From positions 222,329 to 258,037 of the forward strand of contig PLCS01000001.1 of assembly GCA_003134855.1 (NCBI GenBank): a stretch of DNA of 35,709 nucleotides, given 5' to 3'. Under the pieces are notes generated by a model, which searched no databases, was not told the DNA's origin, and saw only the letters and a list, made by a program, of their open reading frames with translations. The DNA is from Acidobacteriaceae bacterium (GTDB lineage Bacteria > Acidobacteriota > Terriglobia > Terriglobales > Acidobacteriaceae). How positions within the stretch are numbered: position 1 is the stretch's first letter; each line of letters opens with the position of its first letter. The translations under genes and the position numbers were made by a program. Shown one piece after another: positions 1 through 9,385 of the stretch.

Positions 1-296
1 TGGATGCCACGAAATCACGGCCTATCTCAAGACAGAGTGTAACCAGGAAGTTCTGTCGTTTTGCACCTCATCTTCGCACCATGTGGTGGCTGTGGTTCGC
101 CAAAATTCCATTCGGGCGCGAAAATGTATTCCCGGGCGGACCTGAACGAACAGCCAGCAGAGATTGAATCAGGAATTCTACGGGAACGGCGTGCTTGTTG
201 AGGTTGACACTATGCGGGGAATGGCCAACAGTGGATGGTCGGACGCAGCTCTCCCGTAGTCTGCGCGAAGAAATTCTTGAATCGGCGGGTCGCTCA

Positions 297-1338
297 TCAG
301 GCCGCGAGATCGTAGCGATGATGCAGACCACCCAATCTCGGCATGGAAATGACGCTGCCATAGGCACAAGCATCCGTTTCCGCCTTTCGACCGGCAGGCG
401 TTTCCTTGGCCAGCGCAAGATGCGTCCGGTCCTCGTGGTAATAGCGGACGTACTCATTCATCAGGCGTTTCAGATGGCGTTCATTGAGAACGATCACATG
501 GTCGAGCAGATCACGGCGGCAGTTGCCAACCCAGCGCTCGGCAACTCCGTTCTGCCATGGGCTTCGATAACTTGTCCGCTTGGGCTTGATGCCAAACATC
601 TTCACTGTGTCGATCAGTTCCTCATTGAATTGCGAGCCGCGATCAAAGATCAGATAACGCGGCGCAGAGTCGTAAGGAAAAGCATCGCGCAACTGCTGAA
701 TCGTCCAATCGCTTGTCGGATGTTGAGTCACATTGCAATGAAGAATGCGCCGCCGGTCATGCGAAATCACGAAGAAACAGTAGAGAACGCCAAAGGTCAG
801 CGTCGGCACGGTGAAGAAATCCATTGCGGCGATTGCCTTACGATGGTTGCTCAGAAAGGTCGCCCATCGTTTTGCCGGTTCTGGATTTCGAGGAACCCTT
901 CGCATCCAGCGCACCACAGTTCGCTCAGAAATATCGAAGCCCAGCATCTTGAGCTCACCATGAATGCGCGGCGCACCCCAAGTCGGGTTCTCGGCGACCA
1001 TGCGGAAGATGAGTTCGCGCAATTCTTTGCTGATGCACTTTCTTCCCCTGCGGTTTCGACGCCGCGAGAGACACGTCCAATACAATCTGAATCCTGCCCT
1101 ATGCCAGCGGACGACGGTCTCCGGTTGGACGAGGATCAGAGGCCCGCTTCCATCCCGGCCAAAGCCGCCGCAAGATCACCCAGAACAACTTGTCCGAAGC
1201 GGCAAGCCGAGGCTGCCTGTGCTTCCGGCTCAGAACGGCGAGCTGCCGCCGCAGGGCCAGATTTTCCAGAAGGAGATTGTGTCGGGACCGGAGAGAACGA
1301 ACCAGCAGGAAGAATACGAGCTTCAACGAACTGAGCAT
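297..1338 (-). pseudogene. IS3-like DDE transposase, broken by one frameshift
   Basis: Two minus-strand reading frames together make one rve-type integrase/transposase. The N-terminal part (1338 to about 1140) carries LLENLALRRQLAVLSR and LFWVILRRLWPGWKRA. The C-terminal part (about 1139 to 297) carries LILVQPETVVRWHRAGFRLYW, a helix-turn-helix-like region (WGAPRIHGEL) and the catalytic core: D in AAMDFFTV, D in IFDRGSQFN and E in NGVAERWVG, 34 residues after the second D. The frames join if one base is dropped near 1138-1141, within GCCTCTGATC on the minus strand, so a single-base insertion or a sequencing error separates them. It is not the usual orfA/orfB slippage site of IS3 elements, because it lies in the middle of a single-ORF family. 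All three catalytic acids survive, so the break is recent or artefactual. Terminal inverted repeats were not identified. Two further decayed copies of the family lie near 9755-9860 and 31112-31231. Confidence 0.85.
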
Positions 1339-1413
1339 AAGCCAGTTGTAGCAGAAAACGCGTCCGATCCGCTTTTCTAGATGCGCCGTACAAAAACCAA
1401 TCCAAATTCGCCG

Positions 1414-1564
1414 CTGTAGTCGATTTTGTAGCTGTCAAAACACTCCAGAGCCACAAAAATCAACAATAGCTGGAGCGTTCGCGGTAAACCATTCTATAAT
1501 AAGCACTTATAATCACTCGATTTCAACAAGTCTCCACAAACGGCGTGACCTGTTTTGGGAGCAG
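1414..1564 (+). repeat. 151-bp repeat, copy A, ending in a tRNA-Pro-like att core
   Basis: This copy starts CTGTAGTCGATTTTGTAGC and ends TGACCTGTTTTGGGAGCAG. Copies B (9386-9536) and C (30465-30615) have exactly the same length, and copy D (30721-30824) is shortened internally. Similarity is strongest at the two ends, including CTGTCAAA near the left and the last 19 bases. The final TTTTGGGAGCAG (1553-1564) equals the anticodon loop and 3' stem of the tRNA-Pro fragment at 30604-30649. It is read here as the right end of an integrated element followed by its att core. Confidence 0.8.
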
Positions 1565-1775
1565 AAGGAGTGCCAGAAATAAGCCCAGCAAAATCAATGG
1601 CTTGAGACAGGTGAGTGTTGAGATCTGTTGAGTTTGGTGGATTTGTAGACTACAATCCGAATGCAGAGCTCTTTCCACCTTTGTTTTCAATTATTTGAAG
1701 ACGGACTTCGTGATCTGCACTAAAGACAGATGGAGCCGCCAAGAAGCCGTCCTCGTCGCTCTGAACCGCCTCTAG
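1565..1775. repeat. Element left-end repeat, copy 1
   Basis: The sequence directly after att core A is repeated, diverged, directly after core D (30825-31020). Shared stretches include AATCAATGGCTTGAG, GGATTTGTAGACTACAAT, AGACAGATGGAGCC and CAAGAAGCCGTCCT, in the same order and with similar spacing. Because both copies start immediately after the core, I read them as the left end of the same element type. Confidence 0.7.
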
Positions 1776-1913
1776 AACAATGCCGTCCGTACTCAGGACA
1801 AGCCGCGCTTTGGTAATCGGTTCCCAGTCGAGCGATAGTGTCGCAGTCTCAGCGCGAACTGGTCGTAGCGTAAGTAGGACCAGGGCCGCATCGCTTGACG
1901 TGGGCATTCGCAA
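1650..1913 (-). pseudogene. C-terminal remnant of an unrecognised protein
   Basis: This minus-strand open frame of up to 87 codons encodes a mostly beta-like sequence ending DGFLAAPSVFSADHEVRLQ, then a stop. The same reading frame is preserved in the diverged copy at 30854-31051 (DGFLVAPSVCRVDHKNSLQ). Changes between copies keep the frame over about 40 codons, which argues that it was once coding. The upstream part of the gene is missing: it runs into an IS110-type remnant here and into transposase debris in the other copy. I do not recognise the family and assign no function. Confidence 0.4.
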
Positions 1914-1983
1914 CTAGGATGCAATCGCTCACCGTCTTCTTGTGCACATCCAGCCCCGCGCAACGGGGATGCAGCGGTTGCAT
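1897..1983 (-). pseudogene. IS110-family transposase N-terminal remnant
   Basis: Read from an ATG at 1983 on the minus strand, about 29 codons give MQPLHPRCAGLDVHKKTVSD and a few more residues. The G-L-D-V-H-K-K-T motif is the start of the DEDD catalytic domain in IS110/IS1111 transposases, with the first catalytic Asp in LDVH. The similarity then stops, and the frame closes about a dozen codons later. None of the rest of the roughly 350-residue transposase is seen, so this is a scar of an old insertion. It overlaps the start of the unrecognised fragment at 1650-1913 by a few codons. Confidence 0.65.
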
Positions 1984-2610
1984 AGCTCTCCTACTGGATT
2001 GCTCCGGTGGAAGCCTTGTGGATAGAGAGTCTCCTTAGCGTGTTCCCCACCCGAAGACAGGGACAACAATCCCTTGTGCCTTCTGGCTTCCTGGTCAGGC
2101 CATTTTGTAGCTCTTCAGCGCCACTCCCTGGGACGACCTGTTCCGGACGCAATCTGCCCTCTACGGTACCTCGACTAGCCACAATTTTCATGCTTCGTTG
2201 TGAGCCGAAGGTTGATGAGCGACTATTCTCGGGATCGTCATTGCCCTGATCTTCATCCCGGGTGTCCTCGTGAGCGCCTGGTTGGGCATGTCTCTGTGGC
2301 AACAGATCGCGCTGGTCGCTATAGGGGTCAGCATTTAGCAGTGGCGGCGGCCAGATCGCCGACGGCGGAAGAATAGCTAAAGATCCTCGCGAAATAAAAC
2401 AGGGATTTACTTGGCCCGTCTGGGGCACAAAATATTTTTGTTAATCCTGAAACGATGCCGTCTCTTCTTTCACTATCACCTAACATTGGAAAAATGAATG
2501 CCGCCGTCTACGCGTGATTCGGCAGGTAACAGGTGCAGTGTATCTAAACGTACTCGCAGAACTAAGTTGTACTTTTTCACCAGACTGCTTCCTAAGCCTC
2601 ATATTTATTA
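1984..2610. other. Intergenic stretch without a convincing gene
   Basis: Open frames on both strands (for example 1991-2428 minus and 2007-2249 plus) are Arg/Ser/Pro-rich, lack ribosome binding sites and match no family I recognise. A 39-codon hydrophobic stretch on the plus strand (about 2221-2337) has no start codon and follows two stop codons. I read the region as decayed mobile-element DNA. Confidence 0.5.
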
Positions 2611-2639
2611 TTGACGACTAATAAAAACTGTGGTGTACT
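2611..2639 (+). promoter_or_regulatory. Candidate sigma70-type promoter for the secreted Ig-like gene
   Basis: TTGACG at 2611-2616 and TGTACT at 2634-2639 are separated by 17 bases. The -35 box matches the consensus at five of six positions and the -10 box at four. It would give a leader of about 150 bases before the ATG at 2796. Single-sequence promoter calls are weak evidence. Confidence 0.35.
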
Positions 2640-2795
2640 ACGAGACGACGAAGTTTTCCCTTCATACGACATAGCGAGAACATTTCAACTGACCGTTTGC
2701 GGAGCCAAGTCAAGCAAACTGGAGCGCGATTCGAGCTCATTTTCATTTTATAAGGCACATTTTAAATACCCATTGAGATCTTCCAGGAGGGTCGA

Positions 2796-4511
2796 ATGAT
2801 TCCCCAACAGTATTTCTTGAGTGAACTGTTTTTCTGTTCTCCAGCCCCACATACATCAGAATCTTCAATCTTGAGGCATTTTCCGGGTGGGGCCGTTCGA
2901 ACAATGGCTCTCGTTCTCGGATGCCTTGTTCTGATTGCTCCTCAGGCAAAGCCGCAGGCTGCACCTGCCGCTACCCCCGGAGCTGCTACAACGCCGCAAA
3001 CCAGCACAGGCGCCACAACCCCAGCAGCATCAGCACCAACTGCGCCTACGGCCTGCGCTGCTTCCTTCGGGGTCTTCGGTCCAGCCAGTTCTTCCTCTGG
3101 CTCTTCATCCGCTTCGCAAGCTGCCAGCGTTTCGGTTCAGCAAACGAATAACCCCGCGTCGTCAAATTCGACGCAGTCATCCGGCAGCGCAGCCCCAACT
3201 GGCCTACTGAAGGTCGTTCCCTTGAACTATGACCTGAACGCCGCCGATGTGGCTGCCGCTCTTCAAGGCAAAATCGCCGGCGTGACCTCGCTGATGCCGA
3301 TCGGTCCGAATCATCTGCTCTACGCCATCGATCCTTCAAAGGTCACAAGTCCGCCCGCACCGGGCAAAAATACGATCATCTTCCATATGCAGGCTACAGA
3401 TGCCAACGGGCAGATAGCTCTTGCGTCGATTTCGCTCGTGGTTCTGCCAAAAGCTTCCCCTCCTGCAATCATCACGCCCGTTCTTCCCGCGGCAATCGTT
3501 AATGCCGCCTACAAGGAAAAACTGCTTGCTGTCCACATTCCGGGCGTGAAGTGGAAGCTCAAAGAAGTGCCGGTGAACGAGCCCGGCTTGAAAGTCGATC
3601 CCAATGATGGCACGGTGCATTTCACTCCGTCGCAGGCTGGGACGATTCAGTTCACCGTCGAGGCACAAGAGGCAGCGGGAAGCAAGAGCGTTTCTCAAGA
3701 GATCACGGTGGACGTTCTGGATCAGTCCGCCGGCCTGAGGATTACAAGCTCTCAACTTCAAGACGCGATTGCTGGCGTACCGTATACAGCGTCTGTCGAG
3801 GCCATCGGAGGCGCCGGGAAAGTAACATGGTCGTCGCCAGATAAGCCTGCGGGCGTAGTAGTCGATCCTGCGGGTAACGTAATTATTGTCAAACCCTCGC
3901 CGCAAGCCGCGCCGGCGGCGAAGGTTACAGCCGCATCCGTTGAAGCGCAGCTACTAGAGTTGCTTGGAGAACTTTCCCCTGTGCCCCTCAGCCCTCCTGA
4001 GGTGTTGAATCTGTCAAACGGTTCTGTGGGCGCTTGCGCAATCATCACCATGATCGGCCATCAGGTGGATGGAGTAGTCGAATTGCCGATTCTTGATGGT
4101 CTGGCCTTCGGCGCGCGACACAAGCCGGAGGTGATCTACAACCAGAGCATCATCTTCCTGGAAGCCTCGATCATGCCTACGGCGGCAGATCTTGGTCAGG
4201 GCCTTGTGTTTCCATACGACAGGATTGAACTTGGAGCCTTCAGTGGGAGAGCGCAACACGTTCGTGAGAAAGCTGAACCGTGCGGAGAGACAGCAAAGCA
4301 GGAAAGAAGCAAACTGTGCATAGAGGCTCACAATGAAGCGGACTTCCTCCATGACAAATGCCCCGATGAAAGTGTAATCAATGCGATCTTCGATTACCAC
4401 AAACTCATAATCGCCCATTTTGCCGAGGAGTATATCGATTCGACCGGAGCTGTTCATTCCCCCAGCGAGGGTCTCGCTTCCGGAGAGTCTTGGACAGGAT
4501 GTTTCCTCTGA
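2796..4511 (+). CDS. Secreted or membrane-anchored Ig-like (He_PIG-type) protein
   Basis: The 571-residue product has a hydrophobic segment at about residues 37-50 (MALVLGCLVLIAPQA), followed by an Ala/Pro/Thr/Ser-rich linker to about residue 135, so export by Sec is likely. The start at 2796 is supported by AGGAGG five bases upstream; an in-frame ATG at 2904 would give a more typical short signal peptide. The middle holds one putative Ig domain of He_PIG type (about residues 225-315: AYKEKLL, GLKVDPNDGTVHFTPSQAGT) and a second, partial one (about 315-365: AGVPYTASVEAIGG). The C-terminal 200 residues are not repeat-like, contain several Cys, and I do not recognise them. The gene lies 176 bp upstream of the patatin-like gene on the same strand. 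A shared role, such as a surface partner for the lipase, is only inference. Confidence 0.75.
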   Translation: MIPQQYFLSELFFCSPAPHTSESSILRHFPGGAVRTMALVLGCLVLIAPQAKPQAAPAATPGAATTPQTSTGATTPAASAPTAPTACAASFGVFGPASSSSGSSSASQAASVSVQQTNNPASSNSTQSSGSAAPTGLLKVVPLNYDLNAADVAAALQGKIAGVTSLMPIGPNHLLYAIDPSKVTSPPAPGKNTIIFHMQATDANGQIALASISLVVLPKASPPAIITPVLPAAIVNAAYKEKLLAVHIPGVKWKLKEVPVNEPGLKVDPNDGTVHFTPSQAGTIQFTVEAQEAAGSKSVSQEITVDVLDQSAGLRITSSQLQDAIAGVPYTASVEAIGGAGKVTWSSPDKPAGVVVDPAGNVIIVKPSPQAAPAAKVTAASVEAQLLELLGELSPVPLSPPEVLNLSNGSVGACAIITMIGHQVDGVVELPILDGLAFGARHKPEVIYNQSIIFLEASIMPTAADLGQGLVFPYDRIELGAFSGRAQHVREKAEPCGETAKQERSKLCIEAHNEADFLHDKCPDESVINAIFDYHKLIIAHFAEEYIDSTGAVHSPSEGLASGESWTGCFL

Positions 4512-4687
4512 TGCGCAGTAGCACCCGGCGCACTCCTGGGTTGGCGGGAGTACGAATCCCCCTGGATGGCCTGGCCACCTAGTTGGATGAAGATTCACGA
4601 TTTGCCTGTAATATGCCATAGGGAGCGCTTGTACCGCAGGCCCACGCATAGATGCAGGGCGGATAGCTGTAGGGGAGGGTTAGACGG

Positions 4688-7600
4688 ATGAGTGAGAACC
4701 GCGATATGCCGGGCGATCTTTGGTCTGTCATCGGAGAACTGACACACCTGCACGAAAACAAATTCAAAGAGTCGAGGCTCCTCGACAAACAGGCTATTCT
4801 CGAAGATTGTTTGCGCCGCGTGCTTCGTCCGCACGACGATGCCGGTTTTGTCACCAACGACCAATGGATGATGCAGTTGCGGGAGCGGCTCGACAAAGCC
4901 CTGGAAGAAATCACATTCCGCGAGATCCGCCGGGAGCTGGGGCTGCCGAACGAACCTCTGCCGGCCGAATTAATCCAGGAGCTGCGGAACCTGTTCAATT
5001 CTGAGGCGTTTCTCGGCTACGTTAATGCCTACCTCTACTTCGGAGTCCGGTTCCAGCCCAATGCGGTGAAACCCGAACTCGCGCAATCTGGTGAAGTCAA
5101 GCTGCCCGTAGGCTCGAAGGCGTGTCCCGAATTCAACCATTTGCCGTTCCGACTGACACTTCCACCACCGCTCAAGCAATTTCCGGATGCGGGGCAGCAC
5201 TTCGATCAATTCCTGCGGGAGTGGCAGAAAGATCAGGAGGAGCCTGTTCAGGAGGCTCTCAAGTTTCTCGATGACTTTCATGTGACGTCGGACGGACCGG
5301 CGTTCTATGAACTAGAGGAACCAACCGCTTTCGAACTGTGGCTGCGCGGACTACGGCCAGAGACGACGGACCCGCAAAAAAGTCGATTTGAGCGGATCCG
5401 CGATGGCCTGCGGACCTGGGCGCAATCACGCTGCGAGTTCTATTTAGGGCTGAAGCCTCCAACGCGGGTGCGCGTCGAAACGGAAGGCAAATCGGTCCAG
5501 GGAGAATCGCGCATACCCCAAGAACGGCAGGTAACGCACCCACTCGCGGCCCGGCTGGCCCTGGCCGATCTGTATTGGATTGCACGCCTGCTGCGCGCGG
5601 ACGTCTCGTCGAATGGGTGGGTGCGTTACCAGAAGAACAACTGGCTGCACCTGCTTCATTTCAACGCAATTTTGATGCATGAGACGGACGAAGAGGCCGA
5701 AATGCTTCGCAGTGCGGAAGGCACGCTCCGCTCGGTTTTAGACTACGTTCTCGACCTGGTTCAGAACTCTATCGAAGTCAGCAACGCTTTTCCCGATCCA
5801 GATATACCAAAGACCACGTGGCGATGGCGTGGCGTCTTCGACGAAGAGCTCGACGAGATCGAGCGCGAGCGGCGAATCCGTCACTTTCGCGATCCGACTC
5901 TTCCCCCCGAAGACAGCAGCGAAGCCGGAGCACTTCCTGAAGATAAAGGCCGTCGGAACCATCACGAGGAGAACGTCTGGAACAAGAGGATCTGCGGTGA
6001 GCAGCGGCCAAACAACCTGATCGGCCTAGCTTTTTCCGGAGGTGGAATTCGCAGTGCCACCTTAAACTTGGGGATTCTACAGGGTCTACAGGAACTAGAC
6101 CTGTTGCGGCATTTCGATTATGTCTCGACGGTTTCCGGCGGGGGCTTCATCGGTTCTTGGCTGGTGGGCAATGTGCGTCGCAGCCTGCATTGGCTGGGCC
6201 GCAAGACTGACTGGAGCGAGTCAATCCGGCACCTGCGCGATTACTCAAACTATCTGGCGCCGCGCACCGGTTTTCTGAGCGCTGACACCTGGAACCTGGC
6301 CAATAGCTGGCTACGGAATACTTTTCTGATCCAGGTCACGGGAGTCGCATGGCTTTTCGTTCTATTGCTGACGGCGATTGTGAGCCTTCGGGTCTTCGTG
6401 TACATGGGTGCGCCGGTTTCCTGGGGATCTGAATCAAATGCGGCTTACGTGGCATACGCTGCCGCAGCCCTAGTGGTTGCGGCCGCCTCCTATTACCTGC
6501 TGAGCCTATCAGGATATGTCACACAGAAGCGCGGATTCTTTGTCACCAGCGTTGAGGGAGCCGCCGGGCGGTTGGGAACACTGGCGCGGGCGTTACGAAA
6601 GCGGATCGCACCCTTTACGGCCAGTCATCCCGGGATTGGCGATTGGCCGAATAGGAGTCTGAAGCTCGTCGAGGGTGCAAGAGACCGGCTCACCCGCGGC
6701 GGATGGGTCCTGCCCATCGGGGTCATACCGGCGTGGATCGCCGTGTGGGCTTTGGCTTCCTGCCTCTGGTCTCACGCGCCACTTCATGCACCGGGATGGG
6801 TTTGTCTGGATGGAGTGACTGATTATTCTAAGCTATTGGAGAAGGCCTGGAGCCCCTGGCTGCCGATGATGATCGCGGTTGCTTTGGGCTTTGGAATTCT
6901 TGCGTGGAACACGCTTCGGTGGTGGAAATTGCTGGCTCTTGTGATCAGCCTCGCTTGCACCGCTGTGCTCTATCTCGAATTTGGCGCCATCTTTTATCTC
7001 TTTCGGAGGTGGTCGGCAAGCAACGACTTGGCCGACAGTCTCAGTTTTGTTCTCGGGCCGGCTCTGGTGCTCGTGTCGTTTGGTATTTGCATTTTGCTCA
7101 TGATCGGCTTTACGGGTCGAAAAACCAACGAAGCACAGCGCGAGTGGTGGACGCGTTTCGGTACTTGGGTCGGTATCTTCTGCGGCATTTCCGTTTTCAT
7201 CTGTGCCGTCGCGGTTTTCGGGCCTTGGATTATCCTCAAAGTTCTCAGCCCGGAATGCGATCAAGCCTGGCTGAAGAGAATTCAGTGGGCAACGGTGGTG
7301 AGCTGGGTGGGGACTGTCGTGGGCGGCCTCTTTGCCGGGAACAGCGGCAAGACGACCGGGCAGGGCGACGCCACCAGTTCTCCGAAGTTGGAACTGCTTG
7401 CTAAAGCCGGCGGCCTGCTCTTCATCATTGGCAGTTGTCTGCTGGGCTCCACGCTCCTCTACATTTTACTCTTCGAGATGTTCGGTCCCGATTATTCTGT
7501 GATTGAGTCAACTGCGCCGCAAATTTTGTGCAACCTAAATTTCATTAACTTGATTGAAGCCTGGGGGGCTACGACTGTCATTGGTTTGTGTTTTTCCTGG

Positions 7601-9133
7601 TTTTTCGAAATCAACATCTTCGGGCTCTGTCAGTTTTACCGCAACCGGCTGGTGCGGTGTTATCTGGGCGCAACGCGGTGGATGCATGGCAATCGCAAGC
7701 CAAACGAGTTTACCAAATTCGATTTTCGAGACGATTTGGGGTTATGGCGATTCCGGACGGACTCACCCGGTGAGGATCTGCCGCGCGAAAGGGAGCGACA
7801 GGTTAAGGAAGAGTGCACGCCATATAGTGGGCCTTTTCCGATTGTCAACTGCTCGCTCAATTTGGCAGGCAGTTCCGACCTATCTCTGAACACCCGCCAC
7901 AGTGCTTCATTTACGCTGACGCCATTGCGCTGTGGCAGCGCTCGTCCTCGCATGGGCTACGCACCGACGTTCGATTATGAGAAGAAAGCCGGAGGTTTTG
8001 CCGACGGCATGCTGCTCGGTCAGGCGGTGGCCGTCTCGGGCGCAGCAGTCAGTTCCAACATGGGCTACAACACATCACCGTTGGTGGCATTTCTGCTTAC
8101 CATGTTCAACGTGCGTCTGGGCTGGTGGTTTCCGAATCCCGGCAAACGCAGATGGAGGGCGCGGGGGTTAAATTTCAGCCTGACGTGTTTGGTCCAAGAA
8201 TTGTTCGGCATGGCCGACGACAGAAGCAACTACGTAAACGTTACGGATGGCGGCCACTTCGAAAATCTCGCCATCTACGAGCTGATTCGCCGCCGGTGCA
8301 AACTGATTATTGCGTGCGATGCCGAATGTGACGAAGAGATGCAGTTCGGCGGCCTAGGCAAGATGATTCGGCTCTGCCAAACGGACCTTGGAGCGCTCAT
8401 AGACCTTGACGTAAAATCGTTGCGACCACAGGCGAACGGCTACAGTCTTGCGCACTGTGCGGTCGGCACCATCAAGTACTGCACGGGCGAGATCGGCCAC
8501 CTGATTTATCTGAAGGCATCGATGACAGGCGACGAAGACGTCAGCATCGCGCAGTACCGAAGCAGCCATCCAGCGTTCCCGCACGAATCAACCGCAAATC
8601 AATTCTATTCGGAAGATCAGTTTGAGAGCTATCGCACGCTCGGGCTGCACATGGTGCGTAAGTCGTTCCAGGGAAATCTGCCCGGCGACGATCCGCTGAT
8701 GATCGCGGAGAGGATGTTCGATGTGCTGGCCCCTGCGGGCCCACCCAGCGAGAAGTTCCTAGAGCACGCCAAGACCTTGATGGATTTGTGGGAGAAGTTC
8801 CGCGCGACGCCCAAGTTGCTCGGCTTTATGCATGAACTGATCACAGCAGAGCAGCATGGGCCTCCGGACTCGAAGCCGATTCCAGATGACGAATTGTGCA
8901 TTGGGCTCGAGCTGATACAGCTAATGGAGAATGTCTTCCTGGATCTCCGGCTCGATGACTTCTGGGAACACCCGGACAATCGCGGCTGGGCCATCCTGTT
9001 TATGCGGTGGGCACGAAGCCCGAAGTTCCGAAAGATTTGGAATGGCACGCGTCGCACCTTCGGCATTCGTTTTGAGTACTTCTGTAGTGCACGACTCGGC
9101 CTGATGCGGGACACTCCAATTATCCGCGTATAG
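4688..9133 (+). CDS. Multi-pass membrane patatin-like phospholipase
   Basis: The 1481-residue product has all landmarks of a patatin-like lipid acyl hydrolase. The oxyanion-hole motif is FSGGGIRS (residues 449-456), the nucleophile Ser483 lies in TVSGGGFIGSW, and the dyad Asp1187 lies in VTDGGHFENL. The first Gly of the usual G-x-S-x-G is Thr here. Some 700 residues separate Ser483 from Asp1187; between about residues 550 and 970 lie roughly ten hydrophobic segments long enough to span a membrane. The N-terminal 430 residues are charged, helical-looking and soluble, and the C-terminal 270 residues are soluble. The start has GGGGAGGG about ten bases upstream. Family knowledge predicts hydrolysis of membrane phospholipids or neutral lipids at the inner membrane; the substrate cannot be read from the sequence. 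Location inside an apparent integrative element would also fit an effector or defence role, but no partner gene supports this. Confidence 0.88.
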   Translation: MSENRDMPGDLWSVIGELTHLHENKFKESRLLDKQAILEDCLRRVLRPHDDAGFVTNDQWMMQLRERLDKALEEITFREIRRELGLPNEPLPAELIQELRNLFNSEAFLGYVNAYLYFGVRFQPNAVKPELAQSGEVKLPVGSKACPEFNHLPFRLTLPPPLKQFPDAGQHFDQFLREWQKDQEEPVQEALKFLDDFHVTSDGPAFYELEEPTAFELWLRGLRPETTDPQKSRFERIRDGLRTWAQSRCEFYLGLKPPTRVRVETEGKSVQGESRIPQERQVTHPLAARLALADLYWIARLLRADVSSNGWVRYQKNNWLHLLHFNAILMHETDEEAEMLRSAEGTLRSVLDYVLDLVQNSIEVSNAFPDPDIPKTTWRWRGVFDEELDEIERERRIRHFRDPTLPPEDSSEAGALPEDKGRRNHHEENVWNKRICGEQRPNNLIGLAFSGGGIRSATLNLGILQGLQELDLLRHFDYVSTVSGGGFIGSWLVGNVRRSLHWLGRKTDWSESIRHLRDYSNYLAPRTGFLSADTWNLANSWLRNTFLIQVTGVAWLFVLLLTAIVSLRVFVYMGAPVSWGSESNAAYVAYAAAALVVAAASYYLLSLSGYVTQKRGFFVTSVEGAAGRLGTLARALRKRIAPFTASHPGIGDWPNRSLKLVEGARDRLTRGGWVLPIGVIPAWIAVWALASCLWSHAPLHAPGWVCLDGVTDYSKLLEKAWSPWLPMMIAVALGFGILAWNTLRWWKLLALVISLACTAVLYLEFGAIFYLFRRWSASNDLADSLSFVLGPALVLVSFGICILLMIGFTGRKTNEAQREWWTRFGTWVGIFCGISVFICAVAVFGPWIILKVLSPECDQAWLKRIQWATVVSWVGTVVGGLFAGNSGKTTGQGDATSSPKLELLAKAGGLLFIIGSCLLGSTLLYILLFEMFGPDYSVIESTAPQILCNLNFINLIEAWGATTVIGLCFSWFFEINIFGLCQFYRNRLVRCYLGATRWMHGNRKPNEFTKFDFRDDLGLWRFRTDSPGEDLPRERERQVKEECTPYSGPFPIVNCSLNLAGSSDLSLNTRHSASFTLTPLRCGSARPRMGYAPTFDYEKKAGGFADGMLLGQAVAVSGAAVSSNMGYNTSPLVAFLLTMFNVRLGWWFPNPGKRRWRARGLNFSLTCLVQELFGMADDRSNYVNVTDGGHFENLAIYELIRRRCKLIIACDAECDEEMQFGGLGKMIRLCQTDLGALIDLDVKSLRPQANGYSLAHCAVGTIKYCTGEIGHLIYLKASMTGDEDVSIAQYRSSHPAFPHESTANQFYSEDQFESYRTLGLHMVRKSFQGNLPGDDPLMIAERMFDVLAPAGPPSEKFLEHAKTLMDLWEKFRATPKLLGFMHELITAEQHGPPDSKPIPDDELCIGLELIQLMENVFLDLRLDDFWEHPDNRGWAILFMRWARSPKFRKIWNGTRRTFGIRFEYFCSARLGLMRDTPIIRV

Positions 9134-9385
9134 GAACGGTGAAATCGGGTCATCTGCCGCGCGAGCGAGTACGTAGAGATCTGCTTCGACGTTCTCTCAA
9201 TCCAAACCGAGTTATGCCCGGCGAAAGATCCGTCTGATGCGAATATCCGCACGATCCCTGCTCGAGATAGCCTCGTCCGGGAGGAAACTTCAGCCTCAAA
9301 AGCCCAAAACGCGCGGTGAAAACCTACGGAATACTTTTCGCTTTTCCCGCACTTCCGCGAAGTAAATTCGAGGGCAGATCATTCG

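Noticed and set aside
195..1334. 379-codon open frame on the plus strand
   Set aside because: It lies opposite the transposase, is rich in Arg/Ala/His/Pro, and shows no motif; the minus-strand frames have clear catalytic motifs.
2221..2337. 39-codon hydrophobic frame resembling a membrane helix
   Set aside because: No start codon, two stop codons just upstream, no ribosome binding site.
2611..2799. 62-codon frame ending at the start of the secreted Ig-like gene
   Set aside because: No ribosome binding site or recognisable motif; it coincides with the candidate promoter and leader.
9134..9310. Open stretch in frame after the patatin stop codon
   Set aside because: It has no start codon or motif, and the patatin ends in a complete soluble domain; read-through is not needed.
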